From Crotophaga sulcirostris (Eukaryota; Chordata; Aves; Cuculiformes; Crotophagidae), in NCBI GenBank assembly GCA_013397455.1, contig VYZB01000016.1, forward strand, positions 1,554,439 to 1,618,438: a DNA stretch of 64,000 bases. The letters run 5' to 3'. The notes under the pieces are model-generated. The model did no database searches, was not told the DNA's origin, and was given only the letters and a program-made list of their open reading frames with translations. A program made the position numbers and the translations under genes. Position 1 is the first letter of the stretch. The number at the start of each line of letters is the position of its first letter. Of the stretch, positions 55,213 to 64,000 are shown in pieces.

Positions 55213-56908
55213 TTGAGCATATGTACAACTTTCTATAATAAATATTGATAGAGATACCATACTATTTATTTGAACTTCTTCCTGAAAGTCCTTATTCAGA
55301 ATTTGAAAATTTATACAACGTTGTTAAATTCCTATTCAATGAGGAATGTTGCACAGAAAGTGGAAGTGAACCACAAGGTTTTCCTAGTAATACTATGATA
55401 CTGCCTAGAAATTCAGTGAAGGAGCACAGACCTGCAGTGCCACACACTGAAAAGAGAAAATCAGAGATGTGGGCAATGCCCAGAGAACTTTTATTGTAAC
55501 TATTAAACCAAATTCTGCATCATAAAAAGGAGCAAACCAGCAAGCTATTTACACGTGTCCTGAAACAGCCCTAAAAAACTAAAAGGCTAAGTGGGGGGAA
55601 GTAAAGGGTTCAGTGCAAGAGAAAAGGCAGAAGGATTATCAATATGGCTGAGGTCAAGACCAGAGGTTTGATAGACATAATTTCAATATACTACTTAGGC
55701 ACTTGGCGAGCTCTTAGACTTCAGAACATGTTGACACTGTAATATGGAACTCGGGTCTGGAAGACCAGACCTCAGTCATTTTTGTTATCCTATTTGCATG
55801 TCTGTTTTCAAGATAAAATACTGCACCTAATCACTTAAGGATTACTGCCTGTTCAAATCTTCACTTCCCATCTTCCATACGTTCTGTAAGCATGAAGTAA
55901 ATTATCTGGACTTAAACACCTGCTGTGGTGTTAATTGGAGTTGTTACACCTCAAGCAACACTCATTTGTGACTTGGTGACTAGCTAGGCTAGCTAGTACA
56001 AAAATAAAATTGAAATTACAGGCTCACAATCCATACCTCCTTATACCTCTCTGCTAAGTAAAACTAACTCTTGTAAATTGTGGCAAGAATTATATGTCAC
56101 CTGAACAGATATTTGTCATCTTATTGCGTCTCATAAGTGATTATATCCATAATACTGAATGGTTACACTGATGTAAAATAATTTGCACTAACAAGACACA
56201 AACAAAAAATTTCAATTGGAATCAAAATCACACTCCAGTGATGGTTGGACTGCATCTGTAGCAAGGAGAAATATTAGTTATAACTTTTTATGTGTTAAGG
56301 TTGTGATGAACACAACAGCCCTTAGTGCTGTTACAGAAAATCTAGGATGTTTCAAACATTTGGATATTGCTGTCACTCTTCTACCTGTAAAATTTCTGTA
56401 AGCTGTCCCATAAGCCAAGTTTGCAAAAGTACATAATTTTCTACAAAATGTTTATGATTAGGTTTCAACATCACCATTTTTAAAAATCACAACCATTTTG
56501 CAACAAGAATTCTTGCGTTGAACAATCTTCTTCAGCAACTGCAAGTTTTCCCATATTTCTCAAACTTGAAAAGACCATTTACAGCACCGACAGCATTACA
56601 AAAGCTGAAGAATCAAAAAAATTAAGAGCTAGACATGTAATTAGAGAAACCAAACTTCAGACTGAAAAGAAATCGTCGTGTTCAAGGTAGGTGTCAGTGA
56701 GCCACAGTGTAGGAGGCAGATTAATTCACATCATCTTCATAATGGGGATTTCTATCTGACTTACTCTTCCTATAGACTTCTGCAAATTCTGACCTAAAGA
56801 GACTATAAAGCAATGAATGAAGACAAATTATGTCTGCAATGTGAATTGTAGCTTTTTGAAGCTTGCTAATTCCTTTTTCATCTCATGCCTTTGATAAGCT
56901 TAAATACA

Positions 56909-56952
56909 AAGAAAAAAAACCAAAACAAACAAACAAAAAAATACCAAAAAAC
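56909..56952 (+). repeat. A-rich (CAAA)n low-complexity tract
   Basis: A-rich sequence with repeated CAAA units. It is a simple repeat with no recognisable retroelement body attached. Confidence 0.8.
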
Positions 56953-58218
56953 CCACAACCTTTCACAAGAGTCAAAGAAAGCTGCAATACAAAAAGTGGA
57001 TGTTGCTACAGTTCCAACAAACAATCCAAACACTAAGTAGCCATATCTTGGTTTAGTAATTATTGCAGCAAACAATTAAACCTACTAATTCAGCATAAGC
57101 TATTGTGTTAGCTCCAAAGATGACGTTATCACTGAATGACTATATGTTAGTTGGCACAGCAAATACATTATGAACTGTTTTTACTGTTTTCATCCCTTTT
57201 GAAATAAGCTGGTTTTATGTTACTTGTTGTTTTAATTCACCTATAATTTGGACAGTTTATTAGACTATTAGCCTAGTAAAGCTTATTTTAGTGAACATCT
57301 GAAAAAAAGCATTTTACTGTTAATCTTTAATTTAAGTTAGATTCTTTAACTTAAGTGTCTATCTACTGATCCTCTTCCATTGCTGTTTATCAGTACTGGG
57401 AAAAGCAATCAGCTCACATTTCAATTTCAGTTATAATTATTATATCCTCACATTTGGAAGCCAAAGGAAGGAGTTGCCTTTAATCCACAGTAACTCTCTC
57501 ACTGTGTTTTAAGACTACATCATTAACGACTGCCATCTGCCAGTCCAGAAGTTACCAGGTACAACTTTCTGTCAAAATTTATGGCAGATTCTGAGATCTT
57601 AAGGCATATTCACTTTCACAATATTCAACATTCCTAACATGTTTAAGAGAACTAGTCATATGGGACAGGAATCTTAAATTATGATCTCAGTCTGAACCGC
57701 TACCTGGAATTATGACACTATTTACGTATGCATCTTGATACGTCTTCTTGTCTTCAGTTTGCAGCTGGGTAGTCATTCCAGTTTCTAGATTTCTCTTGAA
57801 AGTAATCAGCAGTTAACAAACCTTCTGAATCACTAGTACTAAGATGTTATTTATCAGCTTTGCTAAATACAAACCAAAAACTAACATAGCTGCCTAACAC
57901 ACGATTGATCAAGGATAATAGTGAAAATCTATAATGGCTATGTCTTTGTCCATGCTGTTAAACTAAGGTTATCAGCAGACATCAGTACATCAAGGACATC
58001 AGCCTCTAGGGCCCAAAACAATCAATCACGTTACTGTACTTACCCATAAGGTAACTGGAAAAGAGAAGAATAAAGTAGCAGATTAAAACTGGAAAGCAGA
58101 ATTGTAAAGATTAGAAGCAGCAAGCAAAATAACATATTTTAAAGTAAAATCCTGAAAAATAGATCATAATTTTATTCAAATGCATGTAATTGGTTTTATA
58201 TATATCTTTATTATACAC

Positions 58219-58240
58219 ATATATACACACGTGTATATAT
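58219..58240. repeat. TA/CA palindrome, 10-bp arms
   Basis: ATATATACAC and GTGTATATAT are perfect inverted repeats around AC. They belong to a short TA/CA microsatellite. Confidence 0.8.
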
Positions 58241-59188
58241 CATCCAGACAGGTGCACACACAGCTAATATCAGTTCTTTTAATGGAAATATCACTTATAA
58301 TTAAGCCCAGTAATATAATAAAGAGTAAACAGTAAAGCAGTTCCTGGAACCACAAACACAGATTTCAGAAAGCAATAAAGGAACTGAGTAAGAACAGAAG
58401 CCTAGCCTTTATGTTTTTAATTTTCATTAAGATATCCTCTGCCAAAGAACATAGCTGAATGGTTCCAGAAGCCAGAAATATTTTCAAGGTCTATTAATAA
58501 CTAGATGAATGTTTTTTCATCTAACTAATGTTATTCAACTAATCTTCATTGAATCTGTCACCTGATTAAATGTAAAAAAAAAAAAGTACAAGCCAAAAGT
58601 GCGTGCAATAACTATTCAGATGCATGAATCTATGGCAAAGTGGCAGACTTTAAGTATAGATAATGAAGCTAGTATCTATCCATTTTCTGAAAGCAAAATG
58701 AATTATTGTGCATTTCGGGATGCTCCATATAATAACACAAGGGATTACATTTGCATAAGAGATGTGATTTTTTTTTAATTTTTGTTACTGTTTAACTAAG
58801 CCACAGTAAGTGGCTTACTTAGCCACAGTAAATGATCACCTGACTGCACTTCCAGTGACACTGAAGTTTTAAGTATTGCAGATCACTTTGGTTATAGACA
58901 ATATTAGAAAGACAGGGATATTTTATTTCTTCAGATGTACAACATTTGCTTTTTTTTTTGCACATACTGTGTAATCTTTTCCTCTTGATTCAACTTCTGT
59001 GACATTCCCAGAGGCTGTATCTAGGGTTTAGGTCAAAGTGTAGGTACATATTCTTAGCTTTCCAGAATCAAACTTGTAATAAAGGTGAAGCTTCTCAGGT
59101 CTTTAGTGATAGTATACTTAATTTGCCCTTATGCAATATGGCTGTGTGAACATACCTAGACGTTTATCACAGCATCTTATCTCCTCAG

Positions 59189-59329
59189 CAACACAGATCT
59201 ACCAGGGAGCAGCAACTCATGTTTCCTCCAGTACAGTACTTACCTATACAGTCCAGACTGGCACTCCTCTGCTTCACCACCAGTCTCCTGCCCAAACTGC
59301 ATATGTAGCAATAGAAAGCACCTCTACAG
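59189..59329 (+). other. Candidate coding exon (141 nt), unassigned
   Basis: A 141-nt segment lies between a pyrimidine-rich acceptor-like sequence (TCTTATCTCCTCAG, ending at 59,188) and a near-consensus donor (ACAG then GTAAAT at 59,330). One frame is open throughout. It reads TQIYQGAATHVSSSTVLTYT, then VQTGTPLLHHQSPAQ and TAYVAIESTST, a Ser/Thr/Gln-rich peptide reminiscent of low-complexity regions of transcriptional regulators. The segment would start and end in the same phase, so it could be skipped without shifting the frame. Its G+C is higher than the flanks. I do not recognise the protein, and AT-rich DNA of this length yields many chance acceptor-donor pairs, so this is only the best of several candidates. 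Confidence 0.22.
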
Positions 59330-61231
59330 GTAAATTACACATTTGCAGAAGTTGGATTTAGAAAAGATTCACATAAGAAAACTGTAACACAGAAGATGAC
59401 TACTTAATCTCTTCTGTATTACTATGAGAAAAAGGTCATGAAAAGCACTGGTTTTGGGGGGATCATCCCCTATACCTAGAAATATATCACCAATGCTTTG
59501 CCACAGGTCAAAAAAAAAAAAAAAGGCATTACAAATTAACCAGGTCAGTGTAGAGTGCCTTTGAAACTCCTAGCTTAATTAAATCTTCACAATGCAAATC
59601 TCAGTGTCTCTCATCAAAAGACTGGACTGGCTTTAGCCCTGACTGTCATGCAAGGATTAAGGTCTAATCCTTATTTCACAGTTCGGCTAAGCAACAGCTG
59701 CTTTAACTGCCTCTCTAGCCAAAGTGGACAGAATCGATTGCAGACTAAGTGGGCAGGTATGTGATTAAAAGCCATCAGGAAAGAAAGAAATAGTGGCTGC
59801 ACAACCCAGACTCCCTGAGAAAGTGAATAAAATGAGGAATGAGAAACAGCCAAAAATAAGTCAAACATCCTCTTCTGAAACATTTTCAGGCAATCTATTC
59901 TGTAATGCCCTCTTCTGTAAAAGAACTCAAAGAAAAGCATGAAAAGAATAATGAATCAGAGAAGCAAATGAGAGGAGAAATAGCAGAACAACAGACTTGA
60001 AAGAAAGCCTAGGAAAGGCAATTTATAAACAAAAATATTCATATTACTCATATTACCCTTCTAATACCATGGGGAAATATGTCCAGACTGATGCTTTTAT
60101 TCTAGCTACATCTGGTTATATAATACCCATTCAGATTATTTCAGTTTGAGATCAGGTTACTTCATGAAAGTTTAAACAATTATTTGAGTTTCATTATAGC
60201 TAAAAGAGGTTTCATGTCACTTGTTATCATGCTACAGTAAAGTCCCTAAGGAATTGAGGCAGAAGGTTGTTACTCTGTTTACTTTTATGATTCGTATGAT
60301 GGTCTTAAAAAATACTGACATTAAAAGGATATGCTTACACATAACAGATAGAGGTTTATTAGTTCTTCACTTATGCTATAAGCCTTTAACAGACTACAGA
60401 GCTCATTTTGGGGGGGGAAAAATGGGAATGGATGGCAGAGAAAGACTGCTCTTTCCCCAAGGAATGGATGGCAGGGGAAGACTGATCTTTCTCCAAGGAA
60501 AAGATACTTTGAAAGGGGTAGCAGGCAAAGAAAGAACTGAGAGAATGCCACCAACAAGCTTCAAGATGCAGTTTAAGCAACGTGAACACGATTACTGCTG
60601 AGCAGACTGTGAAGCAGACAATCAAGTTTCAGAGAAAAAAAAGATATCCCACGTAACAGACAGGCATCCACAGAATTTTCTACAGGTCAGAACGTCACTG
60701 AACTAACTTAAGACAGACCCTACATGCCAGGGAGACATTGGCATTTGCTTACAAACCCTCCTTTCATTTCTGCTGTCCCTGACATAATAAATTTGAGTTT
60801 TCTATGTTTAAGAAGGTAATTATTCTAGTTTTGTTTTCATACACCCTGGCTTGCGTGTGTTAGAAATAAGAACAGCATTTGTTTATATTAAATAGAAGAG
60901 TAGAACTTGTACTAAGTAAAAGATCAAAGCACTGAGAATCTGATGTAAGGAAGGTCTTGGACATCTGGACAAAAAAAAAAAAAGGACATATTAAATCAGG
61001 CCTTGTCATCAAGATTGCCAATTTAGAAGAGAAACATAAGAAACTCACCTCCCAAAGCAGGTCCCCTACTCAACGAGCATGCATGGTAGAGAACTGGTAT
61101 GATGCAATCACCCATAACTATTGTAGTAAATTGAGTGCAGAGGCTCCTGTCAGGTGTGCTTGATTTGTGGAAAGCCACTGACCACCCAGACATGTGCCAC
61201 TATGAAATAAATTCAGTCTCTCAACTTGGAA
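59330..61231. other. Non-coding stretch before the provirus
   Basis: AT-rich sequence ending at the TG that opens the provirus. It contains a 36-bp tandem duplication (60,425-60,496) inside a 126-codon open frame of unknown meaning, and A-runs near 59,512 and 60,969. No gene recognised. Confidence 0.5.
60425..60496 (+). repeat. 36-bp tandem duplication
   Basis: Two 36-bp units in direct tandem, each beginning GGAATGGATGGCAG, with four differences between them. Because 36 is a multiple of three, the plus-strand open frame at 60,221-60,601 stays open and shows two related 12-residue units. That frame has no domain I recognise and may be fortuitous. Confidence 0.9.
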
Positions 61232-61283
61232 TGTGAGATTGGCTATTTGCATGCTGGGTAATTAATCCAACTTTTCAGACAAC
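61232..61283 (+). repeat. 5' LTR start (matches 63,839 onward)
   Basis: TGTGAGATTGGCTATTTGC and the following bases match the 3' LTR start with about six differences in 52. After this block the two LTRs diverge. In this copy TCCTGCCCAGTTC near 61,319 resembles TCCTGCATCCAGTTC at the right edge of the window, so part of the U3/R region is probably deleted here. The 3' border of this LTR cannot be placed. Confidence 0.75.
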
Positions 61284-61511
61284 TGTTTCCTGGCAAGCCA
61301 GATGGGACAGCCATACGTCCTGCCCAGTTCAACATGTTGACGACCAGAGAGGAGAAAAACTTTTTGGATTCCAGGGCACACTGATAATTCAGGAAATTCT
61401 TCAAGTCATCTCCCTGTCTGGGAATGATAAGCAACTCAAAGGTTCAACAGCACTTTGTAACCTTAATTATTCCTTTAGTTTAAATCTCAAAGGGGAAGTA
61501 AAGGGTTTGGC

Positions 61512-61545
61512 ATTGTGGTAATTATTGTGGTTTATTGTGGTAATT
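61512..61545 (+). repeat. ATTGTGGTAATT triplicate
   Basis: ATTGTGGTAATT occurs at 61,512-61,523 and 61,534-61,545, with a shorter ATTGTGG between them. The spacing is close to one helical turn per unit. It lies in the LTR or leader of the provirus, where short direct repeats often act as enhancers; that role is inference. Confidence 0.7.
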
Positions 61546-61726
61546 ATGAGCTCATGATATGTATGGTATTAATCTCAGGCACGCTTGTACGATAGTGACC
61601 AGAGTGCATGAGAGCTTGGTTAAGAACAGGCTTTTTGGGTAAAAAGATGAGAACCAGATCCTCATTTGACCATACCCCCTTTGTTCGCTGTTGGGTTGTA
61701 TTTTTAAACACTAGAATAAGTTTGGA

Positions 61727-61736
61727 GGGGATCCCC
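61727..61736. other. Palindrome GGGGATCCCC in the proviral leader
   Basis: A perfect 10-bp palindrome about 60 bp before the gag-like start. Retroviral leaders carry palindromic dimer-initiation loops in this region, so it may be the remnant of one. No surrounding stem has been verified. Confidence 0.35.
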
Positions 61737-61796
61737 TAACTAAAGGGAACTTAACTGATTATTGTATGCAGTGATGGCCCAAATATAAATTAGATA

Positions 61797-62299
61797 ATGG
61801 AGAAAAAATGGCAAGAAATGAGTAGTCTGAAATATAATACTCTTTTACATTTAATGTTGTTCTGTAGATCACAAGGCAAATGGGATGAAATTCCATATGT
61901 GGATTTGTTCTTTGCTTTAAGGAATAATCGTGAACTGCAAAAGAAATGTTTGTTGGTAAATGATTCTAATGTGAACATGATGAGAAAAAGAAAACTAGCA
62001 GGTGTTGTTCTGCATGCAGTATTGGACAAAGATGTACGAAAAATACAGATGAGGAAAAGGATATACAAATGTTAGTAGCAAGGGATGGTGATGTGTCAGA
62101 CTCCAGAAATGTTGCTGAATCTGAAATGGAGCAGGAGACTTCTCATGAGCCCAAGAGTGGGCAGAATGAGAGCTCATCAGCACCCGGTAATACAGGCACC
62201 TTTAAGAGAGGTGATTGGTCACCACAATTTGCCTGTTCATATAAAGATATGCAAGTTTTACCAGATACTTATCTTCAGCCAGAGGAGGTGTGATTGGTA
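61797..62299 (+). pseudogene. gag: gag remnant, matrix-like N-terminal part
   Basis: The first 92 codons are open from an ATG at 61,797 and stop at 62,075. They contain CRSQGKWDEIPYVDLFFALR, an arrangement plausible for the matrix domain that anchors the Gag shell to the membrane. The family's usual myristoylated glycine after the start is absent, so this methionine may not be the original start. From 62,069 a second frame carries a hydrophilic, Ser/Glu-rich segment (VSDSRNVAESEMEQETSHEP and on), then FACSYKDMQVLPDTYLQPEE, and stops. The change of frame marks an indel near 62,070. Domain naming rests on position in the provirus and is less certain than for the capsid part. Confidence 0.5.
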
Positions 62300-62487
62300 A
62301 TGGAAAAGGCTAATTAGGAAAACAGAAGGATTAATAGGGAAGGGCAGCTCATTTTATGCCTATGGAGGATACTGACTAGAATCCTAGTTCAGACCAGGAT
62401 AAGTTACTGACTAAACAGCACCAGCAGTTGACTTAGTGTGGAACTAAGAAGGGAGTGTGTAGACAGAGAAACCATGTCAAATTATAC

Positions 62488-62760
62488 CAAGTAATGCAGC
62501 AATCTGACAAGAATCCAGCAGCATTAATAAAAAAAAACCTTGCAAAATGGCTAGGAAATAGATAGATTTAAAACCTGATAACAAAGCTAATAAGATTACT
62601 TTTAGTGCACTATTTATAGGACAATCAGCTCTTGATATCAGAACAGAATTCAAAAAGTAGACGGGGAATTCATTCTCCAGGCTGTATCCCTTTGGGCCCA
62701 AATCAGTGTTCTTTCTGTAAGAAAGAGGCATTGGAAAAATGAGTGTCCACAGAAGGAAAT
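62488..62760 (+). pseudogene. gag: gag remnant, capsid C-terminus and nucleocapsid zinc knuckle
   Basis: The capsid builds the viral core and the nucleocapsid binds genomic RNA. At 62,488-62,565 the frame reads QVMQQSDKNPAALIKK, and at 62,619-62,660 GQSALDIRTEFKK. These two blocks, in this order, correspond to the conserved C-terminal helices of gammaretrovirus-type capsids. They lie in two different frames and each ends in a stop. A Cys-x2-Cys half of a zinc knuckle follows (Cys codons at 62,707 and 62,716). Its His (62,729) and last Cys (62,744) lie in the next frame, so a small indel splits the motif. A single CCHC knuckle, as found here, is typical of gammaretroviruses. Confidence 0.72.
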
Positions 62761-62892
62761 ATTGGTTGTTGAATCCACAGGAAAAAGGGAGGCAGGGCAG
62801 GATGTTGATCTGATTATACTGGAAACCTCTGATACTGAATGAAGGGGATCAGGGGAGAATACTAAAATTTCCCCTGCAGAGCCCCTGGTTCC

Positions 62893-63178
62893 AGTCAAGC
62901 TGAAGAATGAAAAGATTAAATTTTCAGTAGATACAGATGCAGCTATTCAGTCTTGAAGAGCTATAAGGAACCTTTGAGTAAACCTACTATGTCCGTAAGT
63001 GGGGCCACAGGAAAGTGAGAGATAAACCCTTTTAAATATTGAAGTCGCCAACGAGCAGTAGTTCATGAATTCCTATACATAATGGCGTGTCCACTATATC
63101 TCTTGCAATGATATTTCCAGAATAAACTGGGAGCTCAAATGAGCTTTAACCAAGGAAAAATTCAAGTTTGTATTCCTG
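62893..63178 (+). pseudogene. pro: Retroviral aspartic protease remnant with altered active site
   Basis: The protease cleaves Gag and Gag-Pol during maturation. The sequence KIKFSVDTDAA at 62,912-62,944 aligns with the start of retroviral proteases. The catalytic Asp (62,930-62,932) and Thr are kept, but the following invariant Gly is replaced by Asp (GAT at 62,936). A stop follows four codons later. In other frames come KPTMSVSGATGK (near 62,980-63,017), then VVHEFLYIMACPLYLLQ (63,058-63,108), a stop, and FQNKLGAQMSFNQGK. These match the order of the middle and C-terminal protease blocks. At least two frameshifts and several stops make the gene dead. Confidence 0.7.
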
Positions 63179-63333
63179 AGACTCATGCCTGGTAGGCACA
63201 GATTTATTTGTTATAGAAGGCCAGAATCCAAGAAGGCCAGAACGTACAAAGGATGAAGAAAATACCAGATGCAATCAAGGATGTAGTAACTCTGCTTGTG
63301 TGAGCAACAAAGAAACCGAGTAGAGCTAAAAAT

Positions 63334-63441
63334 GTGGAGCCCATAAGAATTAAACTGAAACCAGGATCTCGACCATGAAGAAGCCACAGGGGCAAGAGTA
63401 CAAGTTGGTACAAGACCTGAGAGCTACACAAAATAAGTTTT
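63334..63441 (+). pseudogene. pol: Reverse transcriptase N-terminal remnant
   Basis: Reverse transcriptase copies the viral RNA into DNA. VEPIRIKLKPGSRP at 63,334-63,375 ends in a stop. In a different frame, QGQEYKLVQDLRATQNKFW at 63,387-63,443 shows the VQDLR block that opens the fingers/palm region. The remaining palm with the catalytic aspartate pair is deleted: the sequence passes within about 20 bp to the region just before RNase H. Confidence 0.65.
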
Positions 63442-63456
63442 GGATGGCCAGGACAC

Positions 63457-63750
63457 TTGAGCTGTAGCAGCCACTATCTTATTAATCTTAGAGGCAAGCA
63501 GAGCTGTCTTGGAGCAAAACGAGATCTTAACTATGATTGTTTGCAAGTTATTGAACAGATGTATGCCAGCAGACCTAAGAGACACACCCTTGAAAAAACA
63601 GATGAAGAACTCTTTACTGATGGAAGCAGCTTTGTGATTCAAGGGGAAAAAAAGGCTGGATATGCCGTTGTGACCCTTGATGAACACAAGGAAGAAAGAC
63701 TTTCTAATACCAATGGAAAAATCTTATTCAGAAACACATATGGGACCTGA
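63457..63750 (+). pseudogene. pol: RNase H domain, N-terminal part
   Basis: RNase H degrades the RNA strand of the RNA-DNA hybrid during reverse transcription. This 97-codon open frame has NYDCLQVIEQMYASRP, a connection-domain end, then LFTDGSSFVIQGEKKAGYA, which is the first RNase H strand pair with the catalytic Asp (63,619-63,621) in the conserved TDGS motif. The frame then decays and stops at 63,750. The other catalytic acidic residues and the C-terminal half are missing. It is the best-preserved coding block of the provirus, but no start codon or complete domain remains, so activity is not expected. Confidence 0.8.
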
Positions 63751-63813
63751 AGCGCCAATAGAATCTGTGAGATGGTTTGCTGGAGTAAAAAAGCTACTGA
63801 TTGCTTAAAGTGT

Positions 63814-63845
63814 CACTAACACTGTGAGACACTAACAGTGTGAGA
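63814..63845 (+). repeat. 16-bp duplication overlapping the 3' LTR border
   Basis: CACTAACACTGTGAGA is followed directly by CACTAACAGTGTGAGA. The second copy overlaps the first seven bases of the LTR, so the duplication arose across the border. It occupies the place where a polypurine tract would be expected, and no such tract is seen. Confidence 0.85.
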
Positions 63846-64000
63846 TTGACTATTTGCATGCTGGGTAACAAATCCAACTTTCTGGACAACACCAACACAC
63901 AGAAGTTTGACCGTTAATAATTCATATTGAAAAAAAGTCAGGGAGGACTTCGCCTGTTTGTCTGCCCCTGAACTGGTCTGTGTGTTCCTGCATCCAGTTC
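63839..64000 (+). mobile_element. 3' LTR of the provirus, cut by the window edge
   Basis: Begins TGTGAGATTGACTATTTGC like the 5' LTR and runs to the right edge. The last part (GGAGGACTTCGCCTGTTTGTCTG and on, ending in CCAGTTC) resembles the segment of the solo LTR near 13,304-13,343, just downstream of its TATA box, so it is probably the R region. The interval from LTR start to this R-like block is only about 110 bp, which suggests a shortened U3. The end of the LTR and its flank are not visible. Confidence 0.7.

Larger units (their letters stand above)
47783..59188. other. Non-coding stretch, no gene recognised
   Basis: About 11 kb of AT-rich sequence. It contains a 16-bp palindrome with a TAATTA core (55,141-55,156), a 17-bp duplication (55,179-55,212), a CAAA-rich tract (56,909-56,952) and a TA/CA palindrome (58,219-58,240). 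Splice-like brackets on the minus strand near 50.65-51.17 kb are described under findings. No gene or RNA is recognised. Confidence 0.5.
61232..64000 (+). mobile_element. Defective class I (gammaretrovirus-like) provirus, right end outside window
   Basis: An old endogenous retrovirus in plus orientation. Its order is partial 5' LTR, leader, gag remnants, protease remnant, start of reverse transcriptase, front of RNase H, 3' LTR. The 52 bp opening each LTR (61,232 and 63,839) match at about 46 positions and are preceded by unrelated sequence, which fixes both LTR starts. The internal coding part is spread over all three frames with many stops. The reverse-transcriptase core, the rest of RNase H, integrase and envelope are absent, so at most about 90 bp separate RNase H from the 3' LTR. 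The capsid and RNase H signatures point to the gammaretrovirus-like class. No convincing primer-binding site or polypurine tract is visible. It cannot be active. Confidence 0.85.

Noticed and set aside
61280..61800. A tRNA primer-binding site after the 5' LTR
   Set aside because: Several TGG words occur, for example at 61,724, but none continues into a complement of a tRNA 3' end that I can recognise, so the LTR's 3' border was left open.
1..64000. Bacterial-style features: operons, ribosome-binding sites, CRISPR arrays
   Set aside because: The coding density is near zero and the repeats are vertebrate retroelements. No regular spacer-repeat pattern exists.

Overview
The window looks like AT-rich nuclear DNA from a bird. 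The main evidence is five copies of CR1, the dominant LINE of bird and reptile genomes. Several end in the ATTCTATGATTCT-type CR1 3' terminus, and one keeps a readable stretch of the reverse-transcriptase protein. Avian-type long terminal repeats and a broken class I (gammaretrovirus-like) endogenous retrovirus support this. There is no operon structure, no bacterial gene density, no CRISPR array and no recognisable RNA gene. I cannot name the species or chromosome.

Layout: positions 1-12,504 are unannotated non-coding sequence, with a cluster of TACTAT palindromes near 6.7-6.85 kb and an isolated GC-rich, CpG-bearing island near 7.84-7.99 kb. A short CR1 3' end lies at 12.5-12.7 kb. At 12,959-13,669 there is a complete solo LTR flanked by a perfect 5-bp target duplication (CTATA). 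After 7.6 kb without recognised genes come two minus-strand CR1 copies (21.26-21.67 and 22.21-22.52 kb). A 42-base assembly gap (N) lies at 25,368-25,409. From there to 40.2 kb there are only simple repeats, a G-quadruplex motif, a palindromic CRE and short tandem duplications. A 0.69-kb minus-strand CR1 follows at 40.25-40.93 kb, and a plus-strand CR1 with an internal deletion at 46.76-47.78 kb. Positions 47.8-61.2 kb are again mostly featureless, apart from one candidate coding exon at 59.19-59.33 kb and a 36-bp tandem duplication at 60.4 kb. From 61,232 to the right edge lies a defective class I provirus: partial 5' LTR, gag remnants in several frames, a protease with a changed active site, a scrap of reverse transcriptase, the front of RNase H, then the start of the 3' LTR, which runs out of the window.

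No intact host gene can be called. The window is probably intergenic or lies in large introns. The genes present are retroelement remnants with no sign of present function. Most other open frames have the lengths expected by chance in sequence of this composition.
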